A stretch of DNA of 64,000 nt. Origin: Balanoglossus misakiensis (taxonomy: Eukaryota; Hemichordata). A model generated the notes under the pieces. That model ran no database searches and was not told the origin of the DNA. It saw only the letters and a list, made by a program, of their open reading frames with translations. Numbering within the stretch: position 1 is the first letter of the stretch; every line of letters begins with the position of its first letter. This document shows, one piece after another, positions 24,701-36,200 of this stretch. The translations under genes and the position numbers were made by a program. The DNA is taken from positions 3,100,001 through 3,164,000 of the forward strand of contig CM082589.2 in assembly GCA_040954595.2 (NCBI GenBank), given 5' to 3'.

Positions 24701-25527
24701 TACATGAACATGTACATAATGTTGTCAGAAATAAAGATCGAACGAAAATTTCACAAATGGGAACCTACTTGACGTGTTTGTCGCCGAATCGTAAACGTCG
24801 TTAACGCAGCGCCGTAAAACTGGTGACCCTCCCATACAAACATGGACGTTCGCCTTCATTTAAGTCATGTGATCGACACGTGTTTTACTCGGCGTGTTTG
24901 TATGGGAGGGTCACCAGTTTTACGGCGCTGCGTTAACGACGTTTACGATTCGGCGACAAACACGTCAAGTAGGTTTCCATTTGTGAAATTTTCGTTCGAT
25001 CTTTATTTCTGACAACATTATGTACATGTTCATGTAGTTTATTGTTTGAAAATCGGTGCGAATCATTTTGCTCCGCAACCCAACAGGATTTCCTACGCAT
25101 GGCTCCATAGCTGTGGGGGACGGAGAGCAGCGTAGACCCAAACAGCGCATAAGTCCAGAGCTACACGTCCACTTACTGACTCCATTACGTCATCCGACAC
25201 TTGCAAGGAAGATGCAGAGAAGAGACTCGACGATGAGTGAGTCTCAAGTTACTTTCCAAAATTCCTGTGCAGTTATGCTGGGGATGAGCCTCCAGCTTAT
25301 CACAATTTACCACACAGTCACTTACCCTTCACGGCAATTCCTTTCTTTGAATGCGAAATTCTCGACACGGCAGCTTCATCGATGAGAGGGGATAACTGCA
25401 GATTTCTCCTGCGATCGAAGATGTCTTCTCTCGCTGTTCTCTGAACATTCGACCGCCGATGGACTCTTAAGGACTTCCCATCGATATTACCAGTCGCGGC
25501 ACTTTTGGCTTTGTATCTTGATTCCAT
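18734..25527 (-). CDS. DLGAP5: DLGAP5/HURP-like mitotic spindle protein
   Basis: Nineteen exons, all in phase: 25527-25326, 24391-24048, 23872-23762, 23616-23509, 23405-23357, 23209-22978, 22819-22716, 22613-22407, 22300-22151, 22037-21585, 21412-21263, 21144-20984, 20878-20771, 20628-20421, 20303-20125, 19999-19804, 19692-19613, 19419-19311, 18879-18734. They give 1098 residues, against about 846 in human. Vertebrate DLGAP5 bundles kinetochore microtubules and is regulated by Aurora A and CDK. Exon 2 has the coiled MLKRWKEEKELKKK segment followed by RIFKV, as in the human N-terminus. SFAPADFKF matches human SFAPKDFMF. Exons 11-14 carry the GKAP-like domain (HDVPYFRRIV, LLMKERFGQF, CTDLQGFWDMV, FDAGFFKVSSPVK). 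The C-terminus has LNLISFDSPS. The middle exons add several basic RRS...TP repeats, and exons 3 and 4 are tandem duplicates. The gene is convergent with BTB copy 2. Confidence 0.93.
24575..25162. mobile_element. Foldback (long-TIR) transposon with 11 bp target duplication
   Basis: Two 268 bp arms, 24575-24842 and 24895-25162, are almost perfect inverted repeats around a 52 bp spacer. The outer ends are AGCTCTGGAC. ACACGTCCACT occurs directly on both sides (24564-24574 and 25163-25173), a clear target-site duplication. A ~60-codon ORF in each arm is a mirror image and shows no known domain. Long arms with an 8-11 bp duplication suggest a Mutator-like non-autonomous foldback element. It lies in intron 1 of the DLGAP5 gene and does not break an exon. 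Confidence 0.88.
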
Positions 25528-25598
25528 CTTTTTAAACGCTAAAATATCAAAATTCTCTTCGAAGTTCGAGCAAACTGTTCTCAACTACTTGTAGTACC

Positions 25599-25636
25599 TT
25601 TCAAATATGGCAGCATGTAGGTGATTGGCTGATTGG
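25599..25636 (-). promoter_or_regulatory. CCAAT boxes plus CHR-like element, DLGAP5 promoter
   Basis: On the minus strand two CCAAT boxes (25636-25632 and 25628-25624) lie about 20-30 bases upstream of TTTGAAA (25605-25599), itself about 70 bases before the ATG. Paired NF-Y CCAAT boxes with a CHR (TTTGAA) close to the start are typical of G2/M genes controlled by DREAM/MuvB in animals. DLGAP5 is a G2/M gene in vertebrates. The motifs are seen directly; the regulation is inferred. Confidence 0.6.
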
Positions 25637-25639
25637 TGC

Positions 25640-28440
25640 GTCTGCGCATAACTCAAATAACGATTCTGGGGAGTGCAAGCCCACCCAAGTCGGTCGCAAT
25701 AAGTTCTTGAAACAAGAACACTGACTCGAAAGAAGAAAAAAACTCGTGACCGTGACTGTATATGTCATTTTAGGGATTTCTCAGTCTTAGCAAAAGTTTA
25801 TTTCCCGTCCGTCACTATTTGAATCATTCCAGCCGTCACGAAAAAAAGCAAATTAGGAAAGCTCGGGGTATTATGCCACCACTGGCGGTGTTGGATTCTT
25901 TCGTTTTCGTAAAGTTGATCATCTGTTCAGTAATTTGAAGTAGAGCCTACACGATGGTATTAATGGTAATCGATATTTTTCTTCTATAAAAAGTTTGCGC
26001 GGACGAAACTAAGAAAAGATACCATATTCAAACAATACCATCGATCGATCGCGTGATGAATGACGCGTACATAAAGCTCAATCACCCTTGGTCCTTCCAC
26101 TCAACGAGTGCCTTTTATAAAAAAAATTACGCATCGCCGCTGGCTATACATGGTTCACAATTTACAGCAATTGTCAGGTATTCGCTTGAGGGCCGGGCTG
26201 AGGTCTATCTTGTCCTGTCAACAATAGAGGGCTCAATCGAACTGACCCCTTTCTTCGCACGCAACCAGCAACATACAATTACTTCAGATACACTTGCAAA
26301 TTTGATGAGACCAAGCCACAAATCACATTCACATCCTCTTTATATTCGTTGTACACCCGCCCTAAGGCTCTGGAGGGTCATTGGCTACCCTTGCCGCATC
26401 ATATCTCAGTGTTAGTGTATTATCGTCCACGTGTGGATCATATCTTGCTTGTGATTCATATGCGTGATAGGCTGTTCGGGTCTACATTGTTTATGGATCA
26501 AACCTGTAGATTCCAAGGGGCGCTGATGTAAGAAAGCGTATGAGTGAATAGACTAGTCACGTACTGTATGTACACTATTGATTTCCATTGATACTTGCAG
26601 ACAGTGTGGACACAATAATGATCACTTTTGTCACTGAGTCGGTATTAGTGGCATTAGTACGCGAAAAGAACAACAGCAATCGGACTTCGGTTGTGTTAAT
26701 AACTCGACCCTTAGAACTCTTATGACAGAGTCTCAATCTTCATTTCGGAATTTATATTTTTTTTTCAAATATTCTTGATTTTTTTCGCTCTTTATATTGG
26801 TAAAGGACGAACAAAAAGAGAAGGACTCGGTACGAGATCGTTGGAAATACCCCATACCAGTCACACGAAATAAAGATATTTCGAAAAAAATTAAACATTT
26901 TTTCGCACATGCGTGGATTAGTATACTGTTACCAAATTGACGTTGACAGACCAACAAAAGTTGCGTCGTACCATAACGGTGTTTGATTAGTCCCCCATTG
27001 TCGTCAGCAAAGTTTACAAGAGTACAACAACCTCTTAAAATTTGACGCCATTTTGTTACCCCCAAACTTTTATTTGCCCATGCACATGATGCAACACTGC
27101 TTTCATCGACAAACAATTAGATTATTTTAATTGCCGCTTGAAAGAGGCGCAACGTGTCGCCTGATGACTAAATTGTTTTGGCAGAAAGGGACCATGAATA
27201 CTTCAAGGAGAGTATTAAAGATTTATCGGAGACTTTTATGCATGTACGGGGCTGGCCTTGGTCAGGCCGCCTGAGCTTTGACCATCACTCGGGCAGAACG
27301 ACGATGAAAGGGAATCGGATGAAAAATTTAACACCGGGGTTTTCTGTTCCATGTTGCAGCATTGTTCTCGCGAGCATAAGCTTACAACCCAAATGCACAA
27401 TATCGAGTTTGTAGCAGGGAATGACACGCTGGCTCGAGCGTGTTCCAAAACAATGCAATAGTGATGCGGTGTTTACTTTCTTGTTTCCACGGCAACCGAT
27501 ATCTAACATTACACCCAAACACTGTTTGTCGATGATTGAGTTGGGAGTAGAAAATCATGTTTTTCGATTTCATGAAAAGGGAATTGGACGGATCGCTGAA
27601 TATTTAGAAACGTGTGGTCTCATAGCTATACTATGACTGTCACGATTATTTTAGCTTAGACGAATACCATTGCAAACTTTGGCTAATCATATTGACTCAG
27701 TTGCGCCTTAAGAAAGCGAACGTGATAGTTTGGTCAAATACCGTGGGTTCTCGAGTATTTGCAGTCCAATTGAAATATCTGACACTGCGCCTGAATACAA
27801 TACTGAGCTAATTTACCGAATGACACCGACGCATGCAATCAAAACGGATCTGGGTCTTAAACGCGTCGTCTGAAGACTGTCCCAACAGAACTGGTGTATC
27901 TTTGCGGGATTGCGAGATATTTTGAAAAGTAAAACTGGACACAAAGTCAAACCTTCATTTCGCTTTCCACAGAATAACTCCCGTTATACAGTACAGACAA
28001 GAATTAAGTTATCAAAAAAAGATATAATCTATTTCATTGTAAAGACGTCGTTCAAAATGCAAACATACATTTCATTCACATTTAAAATTTCAGTTCTTGT
28101 ATCGAACGCTACGACATACGGTATCCAAGTTCAATCATGCCACAGTTTAATTGAAAATCACATTTTCACTCGATTGTAGTCAGTTAAGTTCAAAACGATT
28201 GCAAACAGGAAAAAACATGAAAATGGACGGAAAATAAGTTTTTAAAGAACATTGATTTGATATTAGATATCTGATTTATTTCGAAGTACTGAGAAAAGTC
28301 TTCGTGAGGTGGACGGCACCAGGAATTAAATTAAATCAAAGCCAAACTGCATGATGCAATGATGACGTCATGATTAACACATTAACTGTCAGTATTTCAT
28401 AAATTATTGCCAATCCTAAAATTGAATTGTGGTGTATGAT
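25640..28440. other. Intergenic region, no gene recognised
   Basis: Several ORFs of 60-130 codons exist on both strands (for example 26733-27116 minus and 26053-26415 plus). None has family resemblance, biased composition or exon-like flanks that I can support. Confidence 0.5.
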
Positions 28441-28441
28441 C

Positions 28442-28453
28442 CAAGATGGCGCC
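28442..28453 (+). promoter_or_regulatory. Isolated TISU/YY1-like element
   Basis: CAAGATGGCGCC matches the TISU consensus (SAASATGGCGGC) at 11 of 12 positions. The ATG at 28446 opens only a 15-codon frame. It lies just beyond the 3' end of the unrecognised minus-strand gene, so it could mark an antisense or bidirectional transcript start. Confidence 0.35.
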
Positions 28454-28470
28454 GGTGGACAGGTTCTGTG

Positions 28471-29967
28471 TTATAGGATTGGATGTGTCCTGATAGCGGC
28501 GTTTGTATTACAACCATGCAGCCACTCACGTACCATCTGTTCTTTAGATTTGTACTCGGAAGCCAGACAGTACTGCGGTGGCTCGTCCAGGATGATTTTC
28601 TCTGGAACTTTCGGCTCCTCGGGAATTTCCTCTTTTATCTCCGGTTCAACCACTGCGGCTTCCTCCGGCGGTTTCTCGGTTGGCTCCGGTTGGCTGTCGG
28701 TCTCCGACGGTGGCGGTGTAGGAGATTTCCCCTTCCCACTTTTCTTCTTTCCTTTCTTGTCGCCCTTTCCCGATTTCCCGCCTTTCTTCCCCGTTGCACT
28801 CCTTGCTTTCTTTCCCTTGGGACTCTTGGCCGATCTCGGCGTCATCTTCTTGACGTCGGGTTCCTCCACGAACGTCACCTTTTTGTTTTTGTCGATTTTC
28901 TTGCTTCGACCAGACTTCGATCGCGTGCTCTTGTCAGATTTCTTACTCACGCTAGCCGTCTCATCTTTTGAATCATCCGTTGGAGTCGAAGTCTCTTTCT
29001 GGTTCGATTTATCCTCTTCATTCACGTTCCCTTTGCATTCCTCTGCTTTGGGTTCCTTGCCCTCTGGCGATGAACTTGACTTTGCTGGTTCCTCGGTTGC
29101 CTGGGCGCTCTTGTCATTCACCGCCTCGTCAGTTTTAACATGATCGATCTCGCCCTTTTGGCTTTCAAGAGGGCCGGTGGCATTGTCTGGATCTGCTTGG
29201 TTTACACTGAGTTCGCCTCCTTTGTCGGCCGCCCTTTCACCTGGCGTAATTGCTTCGTTTTGATCACCTTGTCCTTTGATTTCTTGTCCGTCAACAGCGG
29301 GGTTCTGAGCGACAGCCAATTCATCACCCACTACCAAGCCAGACTCAATTAAACGCTGCGCGACCAATTCCGCTAAGTTCCCTTCCGTCAAATCGACTTG
29401 GTCGAGATTGAGTTCGCTGAGCACCTCGCTGGCGAACTCGTCATCGAATAAGAGATCCTGCGTCGAGATTTTGATCTGTTCGCTTTCCTCGAGCTCCGAT
29501 TGTTTCTTTTGCTGGGCCAGGGCCCTCTTTTTGCTCACGGCAGTCGGGTCCAAGCAGCCGTTGACGATGTACTCCTCAAAGCGCGATTCGTCATCGTCAT
29601 CCGCGGGTAGAAATTGGACGTCGACCGGCGTCCTGTCCGCAATTTTGGCCCGCTCAGACAGCGAAGTTGTACGATACCTCTGCGTGTACGCGTTGTTCAC
29701 CTGAGATGAGAGACTTGGCACACCTGATCGGACGCTCGAGGCTGAGTTGGCCCGGCTGTGCTGCCGCTCCGCCCGGTGAACGGCTTTCTCGAAGAAAGTT
29801 CTCCCGAGTTCGAACTGGAACTGAGACTCTATGTCCTGAATGACGGATCCGTCGGACGACACCATGCTTGCGCGACTGCCGTGCCGCCGTTGGTGCACAG
29901 GCGACGTGGCGACGTCAACTCTAACCACGTACTTATCTGCTTTGCCTTTACCTTTCATGGTTGACAT
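28471..29967 (-). CDS. Uncharacterised Lys/Glu-rich protein
   Basis: An uninterrupted 498-codon frame starts at ATG 29967. I do not recognise the family. Residues 1-110 are basic and Ser/Arg-rich with one conserved-looking helix (DIESQFQFELGRTFFEKAV). Residues about 115-210 are acidic and helical (DDDDESRFEEYIVNG, LLFDDEFASEVLSELNL). After that come long low-complexity stretches rich in Lys, Glu, Ser and Gly, with repeated GKK/GKG clusters around residues 385-430, then a Pro/Glu region. Near the end, ATGGTACGTGAGTGG contains strong splice donors, so the last 19 or so codons may be intron read-through and the real protein may continue in exons I could not find. The length, ATG context and acidic/basic organisation argue for a real gene; function is unknown. 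Confidence 0.65.
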   Translation of the reverse strand: MSTMKGKGKADKYVVRVDVATSPVHQRRHGSRASMVSSDGSVIQDIESQFQFELGRTFFEKAVHRAERQHSRANSASSVRSGVPSLSSQVNNAYTQRYRTTSLSERAKIADRTPVDVQFLPADDDDESRFEEYIVNGCLDPTAVSKKRALAQQKKQSELEESEQIKISTQDLLFDDEFASEVLSELNLDQVDLTEGNLAELVAQRLIESGLVVGDELAVAQNPAVDGQEIKGQGDQNEAITPGERAADKGGELSVNQADPDNATGPLESQKGEIDHVKTDEAVNDKSAQATEEPAKSSSSPEGKEPKAEECKGNVNEEDKSNQKETSTPTDDSKDETASVSKKSDKSTRSKSGRSKKIDKNKKVTFVEEPDVKKMTPRSAKSPKGKKARSATGKKGGKSGKGDKKGKKKSGKGKSPTPPPSETDSQPEPTEKPPEEAAVVEPEIKEEIPEEPKVPEKIILDEPPQYCLASEYKSKEQMVREWLHGCNTNAAIRTHPIL

Positions 29968-32506
29968 AGTACAGGTCTTCCCAACTCAAAGCAAACGAAG
30001 CAAATTGTATACGAGCTGAACAAACCGGGTGAACAAAGCACCACTTTTAGTAATTGTCGATTCATAGAATGCTCACCGCTTCATCTCTTCGGGGGCAGGG
30101 TCCCCAATTTGCCCCTTTTCCAATCTTGTGGGTTTGTACACTATTCCTGTACGGGAGACGAAAAACTTGACCGCCCAGCTTATTTAGAAACGTTATATTC
30201 AGAGTCAAATGTTAACTTATCGATCGAGTTGATCTGCGCGTTTTATCTTGGTTACCCGTCGCGATGTCTGAAGCGAAAGACAGTGTACACTTTACCCCCG
30301 ACAAACCTTGCTCGTTGAAACTGTATTGTGCAAAGAATACTGGAACGTCACAGGTGATTTTACGACTTGAAAAGCTCTTTGGCGAAGTGGCCCTGTCATT
30401 GACTCCAGGGTAATGGGGTTTTGTCCGCAGTTATGGTCGTCTTGACACTGGCAACACAAAGTCCGGTAATTATTTGCTCAGCTCTCGCAGTTCAAGAATT
30501 TCCACGTCGAGTGGTCATGTCCTCAGAGTTTATGGCCTCTACATACCGCCGGCGATATTCCCGTTCCGCTGGTTTCACGCACCGTGGCGATCAAGTCCGG
30601 GTCGACCACACGTCACACCACTAGAGCGGCAGCGGTGGTGTACGTTGGCAACGCATGCTTACGCCGACTGTTATGATATGACACGAAAACAACAGACGCA
30701 CAGACGGCGGGATCAACCTCAGGGTGGCGTTTTCTCCGACTGACTCCTGTAATTAAAATATATCGATCCATTGTTACATTACAGCAATGCTGAAACGATC
30801 GCCAACCACCACCATAACCCACTCATGCAAATTTCCCAAAGTCAAACACCTGTTGTTTCTATCCTCACCCCCAAATCACGGTCCCCGCAACCGTGCCCCG
30901 GTAAAAAAAAACATGCACGTCCCCGTCAACAGATTAAGGTAGCATTATCCCTACCAACGGATTACTGGTACATTAGCCCACTTGCGTAATGCCCCACCGA
31001 GCGTTTGCATTGTCCAAACCAAAACATTTATGTTATTTTTGACATAAAACCCGACATATCAGGTACCCAGTCACTTTCTAACGTTGCGTTTACCGCTGGA
31101 TAAATTACCGTCAGATGCTCGGCATTCGTGGGGTTTTGGTGCGGAATCCAAAACACGTACAGTGGGAAAACATATGAGGCCCTACAAAAACTCATCCGCG
31201 CACTTGTGTGCCGTTATGAAAAGTCGATAGATTCCAACCACCATAAACGTCCTTGTTATTATTTCTTGGACCTTGGACCTCAAAAAAATCTCCAAAGCAA
31301 AGCAAACAAGGCGTTTTCTGATTGTGTTTCTTGTAATCTGCTGTCGAACATTTCTGAAGCCGCGTGAAACATTCAACGAATAATAGCATCCCTGATGTCG
31401 GTATCTTTTAAATACGCGGAGCAAACAGTTCGGCGCACCCATCCCGGCCCTCTTTTCACGGCGACACAGAGGTTCTGTGATTCGGAAGAGTGGGTTTATT
31501 ATACAAAGACTGGTAAAGAAAGGTGACAGTGCAATGCGCAGGTTTCCTATAGACAGTATTCAAAAGTCCATTCTGACGATTTACTGCTCAATTATAAAAC
31601 CCATGACATGAATTTCGGGTGGTTGATGTTAGTGTACTCGGTCATCGAAGCGTGCTGATGAACACTTGAAACTCGTAATGTGCCCTTCGGTGTTTACCTG
31701 TGCCCCAGTATGTCAAGTGTCGGCAAAGATTGCGAGTACAGTAAAAGATAGTGTGTCTTGAAAGATTGGGCCGGGAAGCGCCCATGTCATATGTCGCCTT
31801 CTGGATATTTCCAGAGCTTATGGCGGGCACAATTATTTCACTACAACTTAGCACCTCTATTCTACCGCAAAGAACATTTAAATATAAATACAACCGCAGA
31901 GAGATCGATATCCATCGCATGCTCCCTGCCTTACTAATTGTTTTTTCAAAACCAATCGATTTTATGATTTTACATGTAACTGTTCAACATAATCCCCGCG
32001 TCTTCAGTAATCGCAGCCAAGACAGGACTTGCATTGAAAGGGTGGGCATCCGTGACTGAAAATGGAATTAAGTTTGTTTCAGTCCAGTCGCACCTAAACA
32101 CAAGCAGACGAATAATTTAATGCTTTGAAATATTCTAAGTGGCCCTAATATGCCGCAAACAATGCAGAAAGTCATTTCCAGGGCTTTGTTCGGGTTTTGA
32201 GTACGACCACTTAGCAGTTGCCGCAGAATACTGAGGCGACGATTATGAAAAGCACCCGCCTGTAGAGGGATTTGACTGCATACACAAAAGCCGGATCAAT
32301 TCTACCATTTGCATTCCTTCATCTGGCGGCGATCCGTACAAAGTGATTTTCAGTACCGATCCTTTCAATGTTACAATTGAAAACAAATTAATTTTCCAAT
32401 AAATCATCGACAAGCCTGGTCGTTTCTATATTTAGACAATCTTGACTTTGTCCTAAACGTGAGAAACACTGGAAGGGGTATTTTTAGGGGCCCAAGCGCC
32501 TGAGGG
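29968..32506. other. Intergenic region, no gene recognised
   Basis: Contains the promoter of the minus-strand 498-residue gene and the left flank of the satellite. No ORF here shows recognisable domains or exon organisation. Confidence 0.5.
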
Positions 32507-33061
32507 CGTTTTTGTCGCCGAGGAGTGAATAAAGAACGCTGCGGTGCAAATAAGATCATTGTAGTTATGCTGCAATATAGTGCGGTAAATTTCCGACCTT
32601 TTCGAGTACACATCGTGATGGCGAAGGCTGCAGGAAGGCTAGCCTTTTACCTGAAGGTGTCAACTGATGTTGGTTCGAGACCACTTTTTTTTCTATTTCT
32701 TTTTTTTGTGAGAACTTTTAACGACATTATCATTGTAATTTTTATCATTTTCATCAATCCAATTTATTTCAATATCTACGCTGCGTTTTTTATCTGTCGG
32801 GTATAAGAAACATGCAGGGAAACTTGGTCATTTTTTTGTCGCGGTTCACTTGGGCAAGTCTGAATACGGAGTGCTCAGCAGAGAGAAAAATAAACTCGCT
32901 GAAACCGTGTCTTTCCGTCCGCATGACCAACCAAGGAGCGAAAAAGTCGTTATTTATGCCGTAATAAAACGTTTTTGTAGCCGAGGAGTGACTAAAGAAC
33001 GGTCAGATCGTTGCGGAGCAGGGAACTCTTATTTGCACCGCAGCGAACTCTTATTTGCACC

Positions 33062-33102
33062 GCAGCGGTGCAAATAAGAGTTCACCGCTGCGGTGCAAAT
33101 AA
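33062..33102. repeat. GC-centred palindrome at satellite unit junction (representative)
   Basis: At each unit boundary the core TTGCACCGCNGCGGTGCAA and flanking ACTCTTA/TAAGAGT arms recur two or three times in alternating orientation. In the terminal copy (36318-36356) the 39 bp are perfectly palindromic except for the central base. Such sequence can extrude as a cruciform or fold as a hairpin in RNA. Confidence 0.8.
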
Positions 33103-33167
33103 GATCATTGTAGTTATGCTGCAATATAGTGCGGTAAATTTCCGACCTTTTCGAGTACACATCGTGA

Positions 33168-33239
33168 TGGCGAAGGCTGCAGGAAGGCTAGCCTTTTACC
33201 TGAAGGTGTCAACTGATGTTGGTTCGAGACCACTTTTTT
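33168..33239 (+). promoter_or_regulatory. Pol III-like A box, B box and T-run in satellite unit (representative)
   Basis: Each unit has TGGCGAAGG (A-box-like, 33168 in unit 2), GGTTCGAGACC (33221-33231, an exact match to the tRNA B-box consensus GGTTCGANNCC), and a run of six or more T starting at 33234. This order is that of a tRNA gene or tRNA-derived SINE. The T-arm pairing is only partial, so it is not an intact tRNA. Confidence 0.45.
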
Positions 33240-36200
33240 CTATTTCTTTTTTTTTGTGAGAACTTTTAACGACATTATCATTGTAATTTTTATCATTTTC
33301 ATCAATCCAATTTATTTCAATATCTACGCTGCGTTTTTTATCTGTCGGGTATAAGAAACATGCAGGGAAACTTGGTCATTTTTTTGTCGCGGTTCACTTG
33401 GGCAAGTCTGAATACGGAGTGCTCAGCAGAGAGAAAAATAAACTCGCTGAAACCGTGTCTTTCCGTCCGCATGACCAACCAAGGAGCGAAAAAGTCGTTA
33501 TTTATGCCGTAATAAAACGTTTTTGTAGCCGAGGAGTGACTAAAGAACGGTCAGATCGTTGCGGAGCAGGGAACTCTTATTTGCACCGCAGCGAACTCTT
33601 ATTTGCACCGCAGCGGTGCAAATAAGAGTTCACCGCTGCGGTGCAAATAAGATCATTGTAGTTATGCTGCAATATAGTGCGGTAAATTTCCGACCTTTTC
33701 GAGTACACATCGTGATGGCGAAGGCTGCAGGAAGGCTAGCCTTTTACCTGAAGGTGTCAACTGATGTTGGTTCGAGACCACTTTTTTTCTATTTCTTTTT
33801 TGTGATAACTTTTAACGACATTATCATTGTAATTTTTATCATTTTCATCAATCCAATTTATTTCAATATCTACGCTGCGTTTTTTATCTGTCGGGTATAA
33901 GAAACATGCAGGGAAACTTGGTCATTTTTTTTGTCGCGGTTCACTTGGGCAAGTCTGAATACGGAGTGCTCAGCAGAGAGAAAAATAAACTCGCTGAAAC
34001 CGTGTCTTTCCGTCCGCATGACCAACCAAGGAGCGAAAAAGTCGTTATTTATGCCGTAATAAAACGTTTTTGTCGCCGAGGAGTGAATAAAGAACGGTCA
34101 GATCGTTGCGGAGCAGGGAACTCTTATTTGCACCGCAGCGAACTCTTATTTGCACCGCTGCGGTGCAAATAAGAGTTCACCGCTGCGGTGCAAATAAGAT
34201 CATTGTAGTTATGCTGCAATATAGTGCGGTAAATTTCCGAATTTTTCGAGTACACATCGTGATGGCGAAGGGTGCAGGAAGGCTAGCCTTTTACCTGAAG
34301 GTGTCAACTGATGTTGGTTCGAGACCACTTTTTTTCTATTTCTTTTTTTTGTGAGAACTTTTTAACGACATTATCATTGTAATTTTTATCATTTTCATCA
34401 ATCCAATTTATTTCAATATCTACGCTGCGTTTTTTATCTGTCGGGTATAAGAAACATGCAGGGAAACTTGGTCATTTTTTTTGTCGCGGTTCACTTGGGC
34501 AAGTCTGAATACGGAGTGCTCAGCAGAGAGAAAAATAAACTCGCTGAAACCGTGTCTTTCCGTCCGCATGACCAACCAAGGAGCGAAAAAGTCGTTATTT
34601 ATGCCGTAATAAAACGTTTTTGTCGCCGAGGAGTGAATAAAGAACGGTCAGATCGTTGCGGAGCAGGGAACTCTTATTTGCACCGCAGCGAATTCTTATT
34701 TGCACCGCTGCGGTGCAAATAAGAGTTCACCGCTGCGGTGCAAATAAGATCATTGTAGTTATGCTGCAATATAGTGCGGTAAATTTCCGTCTTTTTCGAG
34801 TACACATCGTGATGGCGAAGGGTGCAGGAAGGCTAGCCTTTTACCTGAAGGTGTCAACTGATGTTGGTTCGAGACCACTTTTTTTCTATTTCTTTTTTTT
34901 GTGAGAACTTTTAACGACATTATCATTGTAATTTTTATCATTTTCATCAATCCAATTTATTTCAATATCTACGCTGCGTTTTTTATCTGTCGGGTATAAG
35001 AAACATGCAGGGAAACTTGGTCATTTTTTTTGTCGCGGTTCACTTGGGCAAGTCTGAATACGGAGTGCTCAGCAGAGAGAAAAATAAACTCGCTGAAACC
35101 GTGTCTTTCCGTCCGCATGACCAACCAAGGAGCGAAAAAGTCGTTATTTATGCCGTAATAAAACGTTTTTGTCGCCGAGGAGTGAATAAAGAACGGTCAG
35201 ATCGTTGCGGAGCAGGGAACTCTTATTTGCACCGCAGCGAACTCTTATTTGCACCGCTGCGGTGCAAATAAGAGTTCACCGCTGCGGTGCAAATAAGATC
35301 ATTGTAGTTATGCTGCAATATAGTGCGGTAAATTTCCGAATTTTTCGAGTACACATCGTGATGGCGAAGGGTGCAGGAAGGCTAGCCTTTTACCTGAAGG
35401 TGTCAACTGATGTTGGTTCGAGACCACTTTTTTTCTATTTCTTTTTTTTGTGAGAACTTTTTAACGACATTATCATTGTAATTTTTATCATTTTCATCAA
35501 TCCAATTTATTTCAATATCTACGCTGCGTTTTTTATCTGTCGGGTATAAGAAACATGCAGGGAAACTTGGTCATTTTTTTTGTCGCGGTTCACTTGGGCA
35601 AGTCTGAATACGGAGTGCTCAGCAGAGAGAAAAATAAACTCGCTGAAACCGTGTCTTTCCGTCCGCATGACCAACCAAGGAGCGAAAAAGTCGTTATTTA
35701 TGCCGTAATAAAACGTTTTTGTCGCCGAGGAGTGAATAAAGAACGGTCAGATCGTTGCGGAGCAGGGAACTCTTATTTGCACCGCAGCGAATTCTTATTT
35801 GCACCGCTGCGGTGCAAATAAGAGTTCACCGCTGCGGTGCAAATAAGATCATTGTAGTTATGCTGCAATATAGTGCGGTAAATTTCCGAATTTTTCGAGT
35901 ACACATCGTGATGGCGAAGGGTGCAGGAAGGCTAGCCTTTTACCTGAAGGTGTCAACTGATGTTGGTTCGAGACCACTTTTTTTTTCTATTTCTTTTTTT
36001 GTGTGAGAAATTTTAACGACATTATCATTGTAATTTTTATCATTTTCATCAATCCAATTTATTTCAATATCTACGCTGCGTTTTTTATCTGTCGGGTATA
36101 AGAAACATGCAGGGAAACTTGGTCATTTTTTTGTCGCGGTTCACTTGGGCAAGTCTGAATACGGAGTGCTCAGCAGAGAGAAAAATAAACTCGCTGAAAC

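Noticed and set aside
24515-25150. Two nearly identical small ORFs on opposite strands (MRCLGLRCSPSPTAMEP)
   Set aside because: They are mirror readings of the two arms of the foldback element, not genes.
25187-25270. Possible extra DLGAP5 exon ending GAGTCA|GTAAGT
   Set aside because: All three frames contain a stop or fail phase, while exon 1 (phase 1) joins directly to the exon starting 24391.
26733-27116. 127-codon minus-strand ORF as a missing 3' exon of the 498-codon gene
   Set aside because: No acceptor with matching phase and no compositional similarity to the upstream protein.
28427-29143. A 238-codon plus-strand ORF antisense to the unknown gene
   Set aside because: Its Ser/Phe/Leu-rich repeats are the antisense reading of Lys/Glu-rich codons; there is no start context or domain.
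32850-35821. Repeated 75-113 codon ORFs in the satellite
   Set aside because: They persist only because the units are near-identical, and they vary in frame and length with T-run indels. No domain or start context is present.
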